From: Desertimonas flava
Lineage (GTDB): Bacteria; Actinomycetota; Acidimicrobiia; Acidimicrobiales; Ilumatobacteraceae
Direction of reading: 5' to 3'
Length of the DNA: 64,000 nt
NCBI RefSeq assembly: GCF_003426815.1
Contig: NZ_QKYK01000006.1
Span: 186,001-250,000, forward strand
A model generated the notes under the pieces. That model saw only the letters and a list, made by a program, of their open reading frames with translations. It made no database searches and was not told where the DNA came from. Shown here piece by piece: positions 45,010 to 53,632 of the stretch (position 1 is the first letter of the stretch; each line of letters starts with the position of its first letter). The translations under genes were made by a program, and so were the position numbers.

Positions 45010-45765
45010 ATGGATCTCGGTCTCAACGGCAAGCGCGTGCTCGTCACCGGCGCCACCAAGGGGCTCGGCCGGGCCATCGCCGAGACGTTTCTCGACGAGG
45101 GCGCATCGGTCGCCATCTGCGCCCGCACCGCCGCCGACGTCGACGCCGCCGTCGCCGATCTCTCCGGTCGCGGCACGGCGATCGGCTCGACCGTCGACGC
45201 CGGAGACGCGGCCGCGGTGCGCGCCTGGGTCGCCGACGCCGCCGCCCAGCTCGGGGGCATCGACGTGTTCGTGCACAACACCTCGGGCAAGCCGGCACGC
45301 AAGCTCGACGACTGGATCAACAACTTCAACGTCGACCTGATGTCGCTCGTGCACGCCGTCGACGCGGCGGGCGAGGCGCTGGCCGACGGGGGCGGCGCCG
45401 TGATCAGCATCGGCACCACGGCGACCGCCGAGCACTTCGCGTCGGGCTCGGGCAGCTACAGCGCCTTCAAGTCGGCGGTCACCAACTGGACGCTCGGGCA
45501 GGCCCAAGTGCTCGGCGCCAAGGGCGTCCGTTGCAACGTGGTGTCCCCCGGCCCGATCTTCATCGAAGGCGGCGACTGGGACATGATCAAGCAGCACATG
45601 GGCGACTTCTTCGCGGCGACCCAGAAGGGTCACCCCGGCGGCGAGCTGGGGCGGGCCCAGGACGTGGCCGACGCCGTCGTCTTCCTGGCCAGCGACCGGG
45701 CGCGCCACATCAACGGCGCCAACCTGACGGTCGACGGTGGCTTCCTGAAGCGCGTCGACTTCTGA
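45010..45765 (+). CDS. Short-chain dehydrogenase/reductase (7)
   Basis: A 251-residue SDR with TGATKGLGRA, CARTAADV, HNTSG in place of NNAG, and YSAFK. AGGGGGA precedes ATG 45010. It leads the ThuA-like gene and the acetoin-dehydrogenase-type genes. The altered HNTSG motif is shared by a subset of SDRs in catabolic clusters. Confidence 0.83.
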   Translation: MDLGLNGKRVLVTGATKGLGRAIAETFLDEGASVAICARTAADVDAAVADLSGRGTAIGSTVDAGDAAAVRAWVADAAAQLGGIDVFVHNTSGKPARKLDDWINNFNVDLMSLVHAVDAAGEALADGGGAVISIGTTATAEHFASGSGSYSAFKSAVTNWTLGQAQVLGAKGVRCNVVSPGPIFIEGGDWDMIKQHMGDFFAATQKGHPGGELGRAQDVADAVVFLASDRARHINGANLTVDGGFLKRVDF

Positions 45766-45775
45766 CCCCGCCCCG

Positions 45776-46579
45776 ATGACCAGCTCAGCGACCGGGTCCC
45801 GGATCGACGTCACGCTCGTCGCCGGCGGCAAGTACCACGACATCGACTTCGCCCGTCGGCAGCTCCTCGATCTGCTCGCCGAACACGACGAGTTCCGCGT
45901 CCGCGTGCAGCCCGACTACGAGGATGCCGGGGCGATCGCGGCCGGCACGATCCTCGTGAGCTACACCTGTGACGTGCGGCCGAGCGATCAGGCCCAGCAA
46001 ACGATCCGTTCCTGGGTGGAGGCCGGCGGTCGCTGGGTGGCCCTGCACGGCACGAACGCGGCCCTCGATCTCGGCACGCCGAAGGGCGTCGACGCGCCGC
46101 GAGTGTTCCCGCTGTGGGCCGACACGCTCGGCAGCCAGTTCATCGCCCATCCGACGATCCAGCCGTACCGCGTCGGCGTCACCGATCCCGACCACTGGCT
46201 CGTCGCCGGCATCGAGCCGTTCGACACCGACGACGAGCTGTACCTGTCGGAGTACGCCGCTCGGGACGACCTCGAGGTCCTCCTGCACACGACGTTCCAG
46301 GGCGAGGCCGCAGGGTTCGTCGAGTCCGACTGGACGGCGACGGAGCCGGTGCACCCGGTGATGTACCTGCGACCGCTCGGCGAGGGCGCCGTGCTCTACA
46401 ACACGCTCGGCCACTGCCGCGGGCACTACGACATGGTGCCGGTGCTCGACTACTACCCGAGAGTGGAGCGGTGCTCATGGGAGCAGCCGGCGTATCACGA
46501 ACTGTTGCGGCGATCGCTGCGTTGGGCACGCGGCGACACCACGCCAACGGACCCGCCCGGAGAAAGGCCCGACCGATGA
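45776..46579 (+). CDS. ThuA-like protein (2)
   Basis: A 267-residue ThuA-like protein: VTLVAGGKYHDIDFARRQLLDLL, AGGRWVALHGTNAALDLGTP, GSQFIAHPTIQPYRVGVTDPDHWLVAGIEPFDTDDELYLSE, and GRGAVLYNTLGHCRGHYDM-like text at the end. It is distinct from, but in the same family as, the protein at 35.6-36.4 kb. Its stop overlaps the E1alpha start (ATGA), an unusual association that suggests it acts on the same intermediate or sugar-like acyl compound. Confidence 0.75.
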   Translation: MTSSATGSRIDVTLVAGGKYHDIDFARRQLLDLLAEHDEFRVRVQPDYEDAGAIAAGTILVSYTCDVRPSDQAQQTIRSWVEAGGRWVALHGTNAALDLGTPKGVDAPRVFPLWADTLGSQFIAHPTIQPYRVGVTDPDHWLVAGIEPFDTDDELYLSEYAARDDLEVLLHTTFQGEAAGFVESDWTATEPVHPVMYLRPLGEGAVLYNTLGHCRGHYDMVPVLDYYPRVERCSWEQPAYHELLRRSLRWARGDTTPTDPPGERPDR

Positions 46580-47580
46580 CCGACATCAGTACCGACGCCC
46601 ACCAGCTCACCGCTGAGGTGCTCGCCGACCTCCACCGCCGCATGGTGCGCATCCGTCTCTTCGAGGAGGCCGCCGGGCGTCTGGCCGAGGCGGCGAAGCT
46701 GCCCGGGTTCCTCCATCTCTACGTGGGCGAGGAGGCGGTCGCCGCCGGCGTCTGTGCCGCGCTCACCGACGCCGACCAGATCACGTCGACCCACCGCGGA
46801 CACGGCCACCTGGTCGCCAAGGGCGGCGACTTCAACCGCATGATGGCCGAGCTGATGGGCAAGGCCACCGGCTACTGCAACGGCAAGGGCGGGTCGATGC
46901 ACATCAGCGACCTCGACCTCGGCATGCTCGGCGCCAACGGCATCGTCGGCGCCGGCTCGCCGATCGCCGTCGGCGCGGCGTTCCGCAACAAGTACCGTGG
47001 CAACGGCGAGGTGGCGGTGGCGTTCTTCGGCGACGGGGCGACGAACATCGGGGCGTTCCACGAGGCGGCCAACATGGCGTGCGCGCTGCACCTGCCGATC
47101 GTGTTCGCCTGCGAGAACAACGAGTACGGCGAGTTCACGCCTCGCGACAAGACGATGGCGATCACCGACATCGTCGACCGGGCCGCCGGCTACGGCATGC
47201 CCGGCGTCATCGTCGACGGTATGGACGTGGTCGCCGTGCACGAGGCGGCGCTCGAAGCCGTCGCTCGCGCCCGCCAGGGTGGCGGGCCGTCCCTGATCGA
47301 GGCCAAGACCTACCGCTTCTACAACCACCACGGTGTGCAGAACCTCGGGCTCAAGTACCGCACCGACGACGAGGTGGCCGAGTGGAAGCTGCGCGACCCG
47401 ATCTTCACGTTCGAGCAGCGGTTGATCGACAACGGCCAGGCGACCGCCGACCGGTTCGAGGCGGTGTGGGCCGAGCTGCGGGGCGACATCGAGCGGGCGA
47501 TCGCCTTCGCCGAGGACAGCCCCCTCCCTGAACCCGACCAGATGATGGCCGACATCTACACCAGCTACGAGGAGTCGTGA
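46576..47580 (+). CDS. acoA: 2-oxoacid/acetoin dehydrogenase E1 alpha
   Basis: A 334-residue thiamine-diphosphate enzyme subunit: GDG...NN TPP motif at 152-182 (GDGATNIGAFHEAANMACALHLPIVFACENN), STHRGHGHLVAKGGD and the phosphorylation-loop-like YRFYNHHGVQN. The following genes E1beta, AcoX-like kinase and E2 fit an acetoin dehydrogenase (acoA-acoB-acoX-acoC). Pyruvate dehydrogenase of other organisms would be an alternative, but AcoX points to acetoin. Its stop overlaps a mini-ORF. Confidence 0.82.
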   Translation: MTDISTDAHQLTAEVLADLHRRMVRIRLFEEAAGRLAEAAKLPGFLHLYVGEEAVAAGVCAALTDADQITSTHRGHGHLVAKGGDFNRMMAELMGKATGYCNGKGGSMHISDLDLGMLGANGIVGAGSPIAVGAAFRNKYRGNGEVAVAFFGDGATNIGAFHEAANMACALHLPIVFACENNEYGEFTPRDKTMAITDIVDRAAGYGMPGVIVDGMDVVAVHEAALEAVARARQGGGPSLIEAKTYRFYNHHGVQNLGLKYRTDDEVAEWKLRDPIFTFEQRLIDNGQATADRFEAVWAELRGDIERAIAFAEDSPLPEPDQMMADIYTSYEES

Positions 47581-47787
47581 GCGAAGCGAGCGACTGCCGC
47601 CCGCGCGAGCGCCAGCGAGCCGGCGCGGCGATGGGGCGCGAGCGAAGCGAGCGGGGGCGCAGCCCCCGGAAGGAGGAGTCGTGAGCGAAGCGAGCGACTG
47701 CCGCCCGCGCGAGCGCCAGCGAGCCGGCGCGGCGATGGGGCGCGAGCGAAGCGAGCGGGGGCGCAGCCCCCGGAAGGAGGAGTCGTG
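47571..47787 (+). repeat. 104-bp exact tandem duplication between E1 alpha and E1 beta
   Basis: Two identical 104-base units (from GGAGTCGTGA at 47571 and again at 47675, with the E1beta GTG start following the same sequence at 47779-47788). Each contains GAGCGAAGCGAGC repeats, a GGGGGCGCAGCCCCC hairpin and GGAAGGAGGAG ribosome site. The unit lengths keep stop-start overlaps (GTGA) at all three joints. Confidence 0.8.
47577..47684 (+). CDS. Coupled mini-ORF 1 within the acetoin operon
   Basis: A 35-residue frame from GTG 47577, overlapping the E1alpha stop by 4 bases, to TGA 47684. The product is Arg- and Glu-rich (SEASDCRPRERQR.. ending SPRKEES) and is encoded by GAGCGAAGCGAGC-type repeats. 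It probably serves to keep translation coupled between real genes. A protein function is not supported. Confidence 0.5.
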   Translation: MSEASDCRPRERQRAGAAMGRERSERGRSPRKEES

Positions 47788-47788
47788 A
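47681..47788 (+). CDS. Coupled mini-ORF 2 (identical copy)
   Basis: An exact copy of mini-ORF 1, starting at GTG 47681 inside its stop and ending at 47788 inside the E1beta GTG start. GGAAGGAGGAGTC lies before each GTG. The chain of three GTGA overlaps connects E1alpha to E1beta without a break. Confidence 0.5.
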   Translation: MSEASDCRPRERQRAGAAMGRERSERGRSPRKEES

Positions 47789-48816
47789 GTACGGCGACCG
47801 ACACCAGCACCGATCCAGCGGTCGCGACCGAGCGCTCGATCTCGTACGTCGCGGCGTTCAACGAGGCCGTCCGCCAGGCGATGGAGGACGACCCGGACGT
47901 GTTCGTGGCCGGCGAGGACGTCGGCGCGTTCGGCGGCGTGTTCGGCACGTTCGGCGGCCTGCAGAAGCAGTTCGGGCCCGACCGTGTGGTCGACACGCCC
48001 ATCAGCGAGCAGGCGATCATCGGCCTCGGTGTCGGGGCGTCGGTGACGGGTCTGCGGCCGATCGTCGACCTGATGTTCATGGACTTCATGTGCGTCGCCC
48101 TCGACCAGATCGTGAACCAGGCGGCCAAGCTGAAGTACATGTTCGGCGGCAAGGCCACGCTGCCCCTGACGATCACGATGACCGGTGGCGCCGGCCTCTC
48201 GGCTGCCGCCCAGCACAGCCAGAGCCTCGAGGCGATCCTCTGCCACATCCCCGGCCTCAAGGTGATCTACCCCTCCAATCCCTACGACATGAAGGGTCTG
48301 ATGCGCTCCTGCATCAGGGAGGACAACCCGACCGTGATGGTGAAGCACAAGCGCCTTCTCGGCATGACCGGCAACGTCCCCGAGGAGCGCTACGAGATCC
48401 CGATCGGCCGGGCCCACGTGGCCCGCCCGGGCCGCGACGTCACCGTGGTCGCCTACGGCCGGATGGCCAACGAAGCGCTGACGGCAGCGGACACCCTGGC
48501 CGCCGAGGACATCTCGGTCGAGGTGATCGACCCGCGCACCCTGCAGCCGCTGGACATCGACACGATCGTCGAGTCGACCCGCCGCACCAATCGGGTCGTG
48601 GTCGTGCACGAGGCGGTGCGATTCGCCGGGCTGGGCGCCGAGATCGCCGCCCAGATCCAGGAGGCGGCGTTCGATCACCTCGACGCCCCGGTCGCCCGCA
48701 TCGGCGCGCCGTTCTCGCCCGTCCCGTTCAGCCCGGCGCTCGAGCAGCACTACGTGCCCAGCGCGGCGACCATCGCCGACGGCGTGCGCGCCGTGCTCGC
48801 CCGACCCGGCGCCTGA
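47785..48816 (+). CDS. acoB: 2-oxoacid/acetoin dehydrogenase E1 beta
   Basis: A 343-residue transketolase-like subunit: EDVGAFGGVFGTFGGLQKQFGPDRVVDTPISEQAIIGLGVGAS, LMFMDFMCVALDQIVNQAAKLKYM, and the C-terminal EVIDPRTLQPLDIDTIVES. It forms the alpha2beta2 E1 with the upstream subunit. Its GTG start has a strong GGAAGGAGGAG site 3 bases upstream, provided by the tandem repeat. Confidence 0.85.
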   Translation: MSTATDTSTDPAVATERSISYVAAFNEAVRQAMEDDPDVFVAGEDVGAFGGVFGTFGGLQKQFGPDRVVDTPISEQAIIGLGVGASVTGLRPIVDLMFMDFMCVALDQIVNQAAKLKYMFGGKATLPLTITMTGGAGLSAAAQHSQSLEAILCHIPGLKVIYPSNPYDMKGLMRSCIREDNPTVMVKHKRLLGMTGNVPEERYEIPIGRAHVARPGRDVTVVAYGRMANEALTAADTLAAEDISVEVIDPRTLQPLDIDTIVESTRRTNRVVVVHEAVRFAGLGAEIAAQIQEAAFDHLDAPVARIGAPFSPVPFSPALEQHYVPSAATIADGVRAVLARPGA

Positions 48817-48834
48817 CACACCCGTCGACACGTC

Positions 48835-49881
48835 GTGAGCACCGTCGGGATCGTCGTCAACCCGCTGGCCGGCAAGGACATCCGCCGGCTGGTCGGCAAC
48901 GCCAGTCCCGTGTCGGACTCCACCAAGGTCGGGATGGTGCGGCGGGCGATCGCCGGCGCCCATCACGGCGGCGCCCGGCGCGTCCTCGTGGCCGACGACC
49001 ACCATGGCCTCGGCCGCCGCGCCCTGGCGGGCCTCGAACTCGGGGGCACGGAGGTGCTCGTCTTCGGCGAGGCGTTGTCGGGCGACCGGCTCGACACCGT
49101 CGCCGCGGCCGCCCATCTCGCCAAGCAGGACGCCGGCGCGGTCGTCGTGTTCGGCGGCGACGGCACCAGCCGCGACGTCGTCAGCGGTTGGCACGACGTC
49201 CCGCTCGTGCCGGTGTCGACGGGGACCAACAACGTCTTCCCGGTGGCATGGGACGCCGCTGCAGCGGGTACGGCGGCCGGTCTCGTGGCGACGGGCGCCG
49301 TCGGGCTCGCCGATGTCTCCCGGCGGGCCAAGCGGGTACTGGTGCACCTCACCTCGGCCGGCCGGCCCGATGTGCACGACGTCGCCGTGGTCGATGCCGC
49401 CCTCGTCGCCGATCGCTTCGTCGGCAGCCGGGCGGTGTGGCACCCGTCGACGATCCGGCGGGTGGTCGCCGCCGTGGCCACCCCGACGGCGAGCGGCTTG
49501 TCGAGCCTGGCCGGGCAGATCGAGCCGGTCGGTCGCTGGGAACCGGCGGGGGCGACCGTCGACCTCGGTCCCGGCGGGCGAACGGTCCGGCTCCCGCTCA
49601 TCCCCGGCTCCTATGCGAGCGTGGCCGTGGCCACCAGCCGTCGTCTGGCGCTGGGCGAACCGGTGCACTGGACCGGGCCCGGCGTGATCGCCCTCGACGG
49701 CGAGCGGTCGCTGGTCCTGCTCGCCGGTGACCGGGCCACGGTCACGGTGGTGGGTGACGGTCCCCATGTGATCGACGTCGAGGCGGCGATGCTCGCCGGC
49801 GTCGACGCTCGTTCGTTCGACATCCCCGGCGGCCGACGCGGCCCGGCCCCAGACCATCAGGAGGAACCCGGTGGCGATTGA
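48835..49881 (+). CDS. acoX: AcoX-like ATP-NAD kinase family protein
   Basis: A 348-residue protein with the NAD-kinase-type motifs GGDGTS (107-112) and STGTNN (128-133). Proteins of this family are encoded between the acetoin dehydrogenase genes in many bacteria; their biochemical role is unclear. GTG 48835 is the start, and the end overlaps the E2 start by 11 bases. The surrounding E1 and E2 genes support the assignment. Confidence 0.8.
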   Translation: MSTVGIVVNPLAGKDIRRLVGNASPVSDSTKVGMVRRAIAGAHHGGARRVLVADDHHGLGRRALAGLELGGTEVLVFGEALSGDRLDTVAAAAHLAKQDAGAVVVFGGDGTSRDVVSGWHDVPLVPVSTGTNNVFPVAWDAAAAGTAAGLVATGAVGLADVSRRAKRVLVHLTSAGRPDVHDVAVVDAALVADRFVGSRAVWHPSTIRRVVAAVATPTASGLSSLAGQIEPVGRWEPAGATVDLGPGGRTVRLPLIPGSYASVAVATSRRLALGEPVHWTGPGVIALDGERSLVLLAGDRATVTVVGDGPHVIDVEAAMLAGVDARSFDIPGGRRGPAPDHQEEPGGD

Positions 49882-51361
49882 CTTCACGATGCCCAAGCTC
49901 GGCTTGACCATGGAGGAGGGCACCATTCTCGAGTGGCTCGTGCCCGACGGCAGCGAGGTCGTCGACGGGGCTCCGGTGCTGGTCATCCAGACCGACAAGG
50001 TGGAGACCGAGGTCAACGTCATCGGCAGCGGCCGGCTCGTCCAGGTCGCTGCGATCGGTGACACGCTCGCGTGCGGCGACGTGGTCGGCCGCCTGCTCGC
50101 CGACGGCGAGACGGCGTCTGGATCCGATGCCGGCCCGGCTCCGTCTTCAGCGGCCCCGGCTCCCGTGACGGCACCGGCGCCGTCCCCGGCGTCGCTCAAC
50201 GGGCAGCATCCTGCCGATCCCGCCGGCGACACGCGGCGCTTCGTGTCGCCGAACGCCCGCCGGGTGGCGGCCGAGCTCGGCGTCGACATCGCCGCCGTCC
50301 GCGGCACCGGCCCGGGCGGCCGGGTCGTGTCCGAGGACGTGGAGGAGTTCGCCACCCGCTCCCCCGAGCCGGCCCCGGTTCCCGCCGCGACCGCACCGAC
50401 GACTGCAGTGGCGCCTTCATCGTCCGGGCCGACCGGTTCGTCCCGTCCGTTCGGGGGCGGTTCGACGGTCGCCGCGACCTTCGCCGCCCGCAGCCTCGCC
50501 GACCTGCTCGGCATCGCCGAGGTCGCCGCCGACCCGCGCGACGGCCGCGTGTCCCGCGACGACGTCGCCCGCCACGTCCGCCAGCTGCTCGCGCAGCGAT
50601 CTGCCGCACCGGCGACACCGTCGTCCGCCGCGGCCGAGCCGTCGCAGACTCCGACCCACGTCGAGCCGATGCGCGGCATCCGCGGCACCATCGCCCGCCG
50701 CATGCACCAGTCGCTGCAGGAGATGGCCCAGCTGACGCTCACGACCGATGCCGATGTCGACGCCGTGTTGGCCGACCGGGCTCGGCGCAAGAAGCGCGCC
50801 GCCAAGCAGGCCAAGAAGCACGAGGGCACGGGCAAGGAGGTCGCGCCGGTCCCCGGCATCACGGACTACGTGATCGCCGCCGCGGCCAGGGCGCTGCGCG
50901 ACCACCCCCACGTCAACGCCCAGATCACCCCCGACGGCGTCGCCTACCTGCCGGGCATCCACGTGGGGTTGGCCGTCGCGCTGCCCGGCGGTCTGGTCGT
51001 GCCGGTCGTCCGCAACGCCGATGAGCTGTCGCTCGCCGACCTGACCGCCGAGACCACACGCCTGGCGACGGCCGCCCGCGCCGGCAAGCTGGCGCTCGAC
51101 GATCTCGAGGGCGGCACGTTCTCGGTCACCGCGCTCGGCATGTTCGGGGTCGACGCCTTCACGCCGGTGATCAACCCGCCCAACGTGGCCATCCTCGGCG
51201 TCGGGCGCATCCGCGAGGAGCTCGTCCCGACGTCGTCGGGCCCGGCCACGGTGCATCGCGCAACGCTGAGCCTGACGTGGGATCACCGGGCCTTCGACGG
51301 CGTCCCGGCGGCCGAGTTCGCCCAGGCCGTCGTCGCCAACCTCGCCGACCTCGACGACTGA
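49871..51361 (+). CDS. acoC: Dihydrolipoamide acyltransferase (E2)
   Basis: A 496-residue protein: an N-terminal lipoyl domain (IQTDKVETEV, lipoyl lysine K43), peripheral-subunit-binding-like segments around 126-165 and 195-238, and a catalytic domain with DHRAFDG (471-477). Pro-Ala-rich linkers separate the domains. Two subunit-binding-like segments are unusual; one may bind E1 and the other E3. No E3 (dihydrolipoamide dehydrogenase) gene is in the window, so a shared one is probably used. Confidence 0.85.
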   Translation: MAIDFTMPKLGLTMEEGTILEWLVPDGSEVVDGAPVLVIQTDKVETEVNVIGSGRLVQVAAIGDTLACGDVVGRLLADGETASGSDAGPAPSSAAPAPVTAPAPSPASLNGQHPADPAGDTRRFVSPNARRVAAELGVDIAAVRGTGPGGRVVSEDVEEFATRSPEPAPVPAATAPTTAVAPSSSGPTGSSRPFGGGSTVAATFAARSLADLLGIAEVAADPRDGRVSRDDVARHVRQLLAQRSAAPATPSSAAAEPSQTPTHVEPMRGIRGTIARRMHQSLQEMAQLTLTTDADVDAVLADRARRKKRAAKQAKKHEGTGKEVAPVPGITDYVIAAAARALRDHPHVNAQITPDGVAYLPGIHVGLAVALPGGLVVPVVRNADELSLADLTAETTRLATAARAGKLALDDLEGGTFSVTALGMFGVDAFTPVINPPNVAILGVGRIREELVPTSSGPATVHRATLSLTWDHRAFDGVPAAEFAQAVVANLADLDD

Positions 51362-51368
51362 CCGTCGA

Positions 51369-51444
51369 CCTTCTGGGCGCGAATCGTGCCGATCCCGCTT
51401 CTGGGCGCGATCCGTGACGCTGAGCGTCGCAGAACGCGCCCAGA
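51369..51444. terminator. Hairpin region between convergent E2 and TetR genes
   Basis: CTTCTGGGCGCGA occurs twice (from 51370 and 51398), and CGCGCCCAGA at 51435-51444 can pair with the second copy. GACGC/GCGTC (51415-51427) gives an inner stem. No T tract. It could end transcription from both sides. Confidence 0.45.
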
Positions 51445-51461
51445 TCGTCGTTCGTCGTCGC

Positions 51462-52133
51462 TCACACCTCGCCGAGCAGATCGGTCACGCGGCGGTCGAG
51501 CAGGCCGATGAACCGCCGGTTGCTCGCCAGCTCGGGCCGCAGGGCGGTCGAGACGCACGCGCCGAGGGCGTCGACGAGGAACAGCTCGGCCGTGCCGGAC
51601 GCGCCCAGATCGGCTCGCACCAGTCCCTCGTCACGCCACCGACGGATCATCGCCGCGATCATCCGGGCGTACTGCGTACTGTAGTCGGCGAGGAGCGCCC
51701 GCACCTCGGGGTTGCGAGCAGCGGCGTGGTGGATCTCGGCGATCAGGGCGCGCAGCTTGTGCTGCGCCGGGGCGAGCAGCCAGGCCAACCACTCGTGGAG
51801 GTAGCCCGGGGTCACCTCGGATTCCGCCCGGGATCGCGGGTCGACGGCGTCGAGCGTCGAGGACACGACATCGAGCAGCAGCTCGGGCTTGCCCGAGAAG
51901 TGGCTGTACACCGCGCCGGTCGTCACCCCGGCGGCCGAGGCGATGTCCACCAGGCTCGAGCCGTCGAACCCCCGGCTGGCGAAGGCATCGGCGGCGGCGC
52001 GGAGGATCAGGTCCTTGGTGGTGGGCGATCCCGGCGGTCGCGCATCCTTGCGCGGCCGTCCCCGGCGGCGTGGGGTGTTCGCCGCCCCGCCGTCGCGCGC
52101 TGCAGTCTCACCCCGCGGGCGTGACGGCGACAC
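51462..52133 (-). CDS. TetR-family regulator (3)
   Basis: A 223-residue repressor with an Arg-rich AT-hook-like leader (RRRGRPRKDAR) and helix-turn-helix SLVDIASAAGVTTGAVYSHFSGKPELLLDVV. GTG 52133, with AGGAG 4 bases upstream, overlaps the P450 end by 26 bases, so both are probably one operon. It is paralogous to the regulator at 59.1-59.8 kb (same RGRPRKDAR and LLLDVVxSTLDAVDP). Confidence 0.8.
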   Translation of the reverse strand: MSPSRPRGETAARDGGAANTPRRRGRPRKDARPPGSPTTKDLILRAAADAFASRGFDGSSLVDIASAAGVTTGAVYSHFSGKPELLLDVVSSTLDAVDPRSRAESEVTPGYLHEWLAWLLAPAQHKLRALIAEIHHAAARNPEVRALLADYSTQYARMIAAMIRRWRDEGLVRADLGASGTAELFLVDALGACVSTALRPELASNRRFIGLLDRRVTDLLGEV

Positions 52134-53415
52134 GCAACTCCTTGATGCCGTGCAGCACGTAGCTGGGCTCGTACTCGAGGCGGGCGAGGTCGACACCACC
52201 GGCCGGTCGCAGATCGGCGAGTCGCTCGAGCAGCACTTCGATGGCGATGCGGCCCTCCGCCCGAGCCAGCGCAGACCCGACGCAGAAGTGCTCACCGTGG
52301 CCGAACGAGAGGTGACTCATCAGGCCGGGGCGGTCGGGGTCGACGCAGTCCGGCGCGGCGAAACGCTCGGCGTCACGGTTGCCTGCGGCGTACATCAGCA
52401 GCAAGTGCTCACCGGCCTTGATCGGGACACCGCCCACCTCGGTGTCGGTGGTGGCCGTGCGGTAGAGCCCTTGCACCGGAGGCTCGAGGCGCAGCACCTC
52501 CTCGACGAACGCAGGAATGCCGGACGGGTCCTGGCGCAGCGACGCCGCGCGGTCGGGCTGTTCCAGCAGGATCCGCACGGCCGAGGCGATCAGCTTGGTC
52601 GTCGTCTCGTTGCCGGCGACGAGGAACTGGCTGAGCATCCCGAGGATCTCGTCGTCGGTCAGGGGCACCTCGTCGATCTCCGCCTCGACGAGATCGGAGA
52701 TGAGGTCCTGGCGCGGCTCGGCGCGGCGCTCGGCGACGCGTTCACCGAAGTAGAGGAAGAACTCCCGCTGCGACAACAGCAGTGAGCGGGTCTGCTCCCT
52801 CGACATCGAGTGGTTTCCGATCAGGCCCGTGAGATCGTCGGACCACCGCTTGAACTTCGGCAGGTCGTCGTCGGCGACCCCGAGGCACTCGGCGATGATC
52901 GTCAGCGGGAGGGGCACCGCATATCCGCTCACGATCTCGGCCTCCCCCTCGGCGACGAACGCGTCGACGAGCTCGTGGGCGACCTCGCGTATGCGGGGCT
53001 CGAGCACCTTCACCTTCGGCGGCGTGAAGGCTCGGTTGACGAGTCGCCGTTGGCGCCCGTGCTCGGGCGGGTTGGCGTTGATGAGCACTCGCGTGCCGGC
53101 GCTGGGTCGGGCGCCGGCACCCAGCTCGGGCTCGTCGGTGAGCAGGGCCATCACACCCTCGAGCTGCTGCCGGGCCAACACCGGTCCGGTCGGCACGAGG
53201 GAGCTGAACGTGTGCGGATCCCGGGCGACTTGAACGATGTCGGCGTACCTGGTGACGAGCCAACACTCGATGTCGGGCACGAACACGACCGGCCGTTCGG
53301 CACGGGCCCGCTCGAAGTGCGGATACGGACAGCGCAGCGCCTCGGGCTCCAGGCCGAACACCGACCCGAGCTCCTCGACGACACCGCGGTTCACGGCGTT
53401 GGTGACATCCCCCAT
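52108..53415 (-). CDS. Cytochrome P450
   Basis: A 435-residue P450: oxygen-binding AGNETTTK in the I helix, ExxR in EEVLRLEPP, and heme loop FGHGEHFCVG with Cys378. The sequence has the length and features of soluble bacterial class I P450s that use a ferredoxin. ATG 53415 is chosen; a GTG and an ATG 6 and 48 bases upstream are alternatives. CATAAT around 53465 on the minus strand could be a -10 box. No ferredoxin gene is next to it. Confidence 0.88.
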   Translation of the reverse strand: MGDVTNAVNRGVVEELGSVFGLEPEALRCPYPHFERARAERPVVFVPDIECWLVTRYADIVQVARDPHTFSSLVPTGPVLARQQLEGVMALLTDEPELGAGARPSAGTRVLINANPPEHGRQRRLVNRAFTPPKVKVLEPRIREVAHELVDAFVAEGEAEIVSGYAVPLPLTIIAECLGVADDDLPKFKRWSDDLTGLIGNHSMSREQTRSLLLSQREFFLYFGERVAERRAEPRQDLISDLVEAEIDEVPLTDDEILGMLSQFLVAGNETTTKLIASAVRILLEQPDRAASLRQDPSGIPAFVEEVLRLEPPVQGLYRTATTDTEVGGVPIKAGEHLLLMYAAGNRDAERFAAPDCVDPDRPGLMSHLSFGHGEHFCVGSALARAEGRIAIEVLLERLADLRPAGGVDLARLEYEPSYVLHGIKELRVAVTPAG

Positions 53416-53463
53416 GGACACGTGTGCCACCCAACCACGTTCCGACCTGAAACACAATGCCAA

Positions 53464-53632
53464 TTATGTTTCTGCACGCTCGTCACCGTGAACGCGCCAG
53501 CGGCACCGGTCCGACGTCGCCGTCGAACCGGTGCCTGCTGCTGCGGCCGCCCACGTGCTGCGGCCAGGGGTCAGGAGCGGGACCCCGTGAATGGGTGGGT
53601 GAATGGGGGGCGGATGGTGGGTGGATGGTGGC
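53464..53632. other. Short intergenic region
   Basis: 169 bases between the P450 start region and the RTX-like gene end. An AT-richer patch near 53455-53470 may hold the P450 promoter. The rest, with G-rich GTGGATGG runs near 53610-53640, shows nothing I can identify. Confidence 0.4.

Noticed and set aside
47571-47787. CRISPR-like direct repeats
   Set aside because: Only two directly abutting copies without spacers, both containing start codons; no cas genes are nearby.
46495-50862. Very long minus-strand open frame (over 1,400 codons) opposite the acetoin genes
   Set aside because: It lies antisense to five well-supported genes with clear motifs and is repetitive in composition (Val/Asp/Gly/Arg-rich), as expected for the shadow frame of GC-rich coding DNA.
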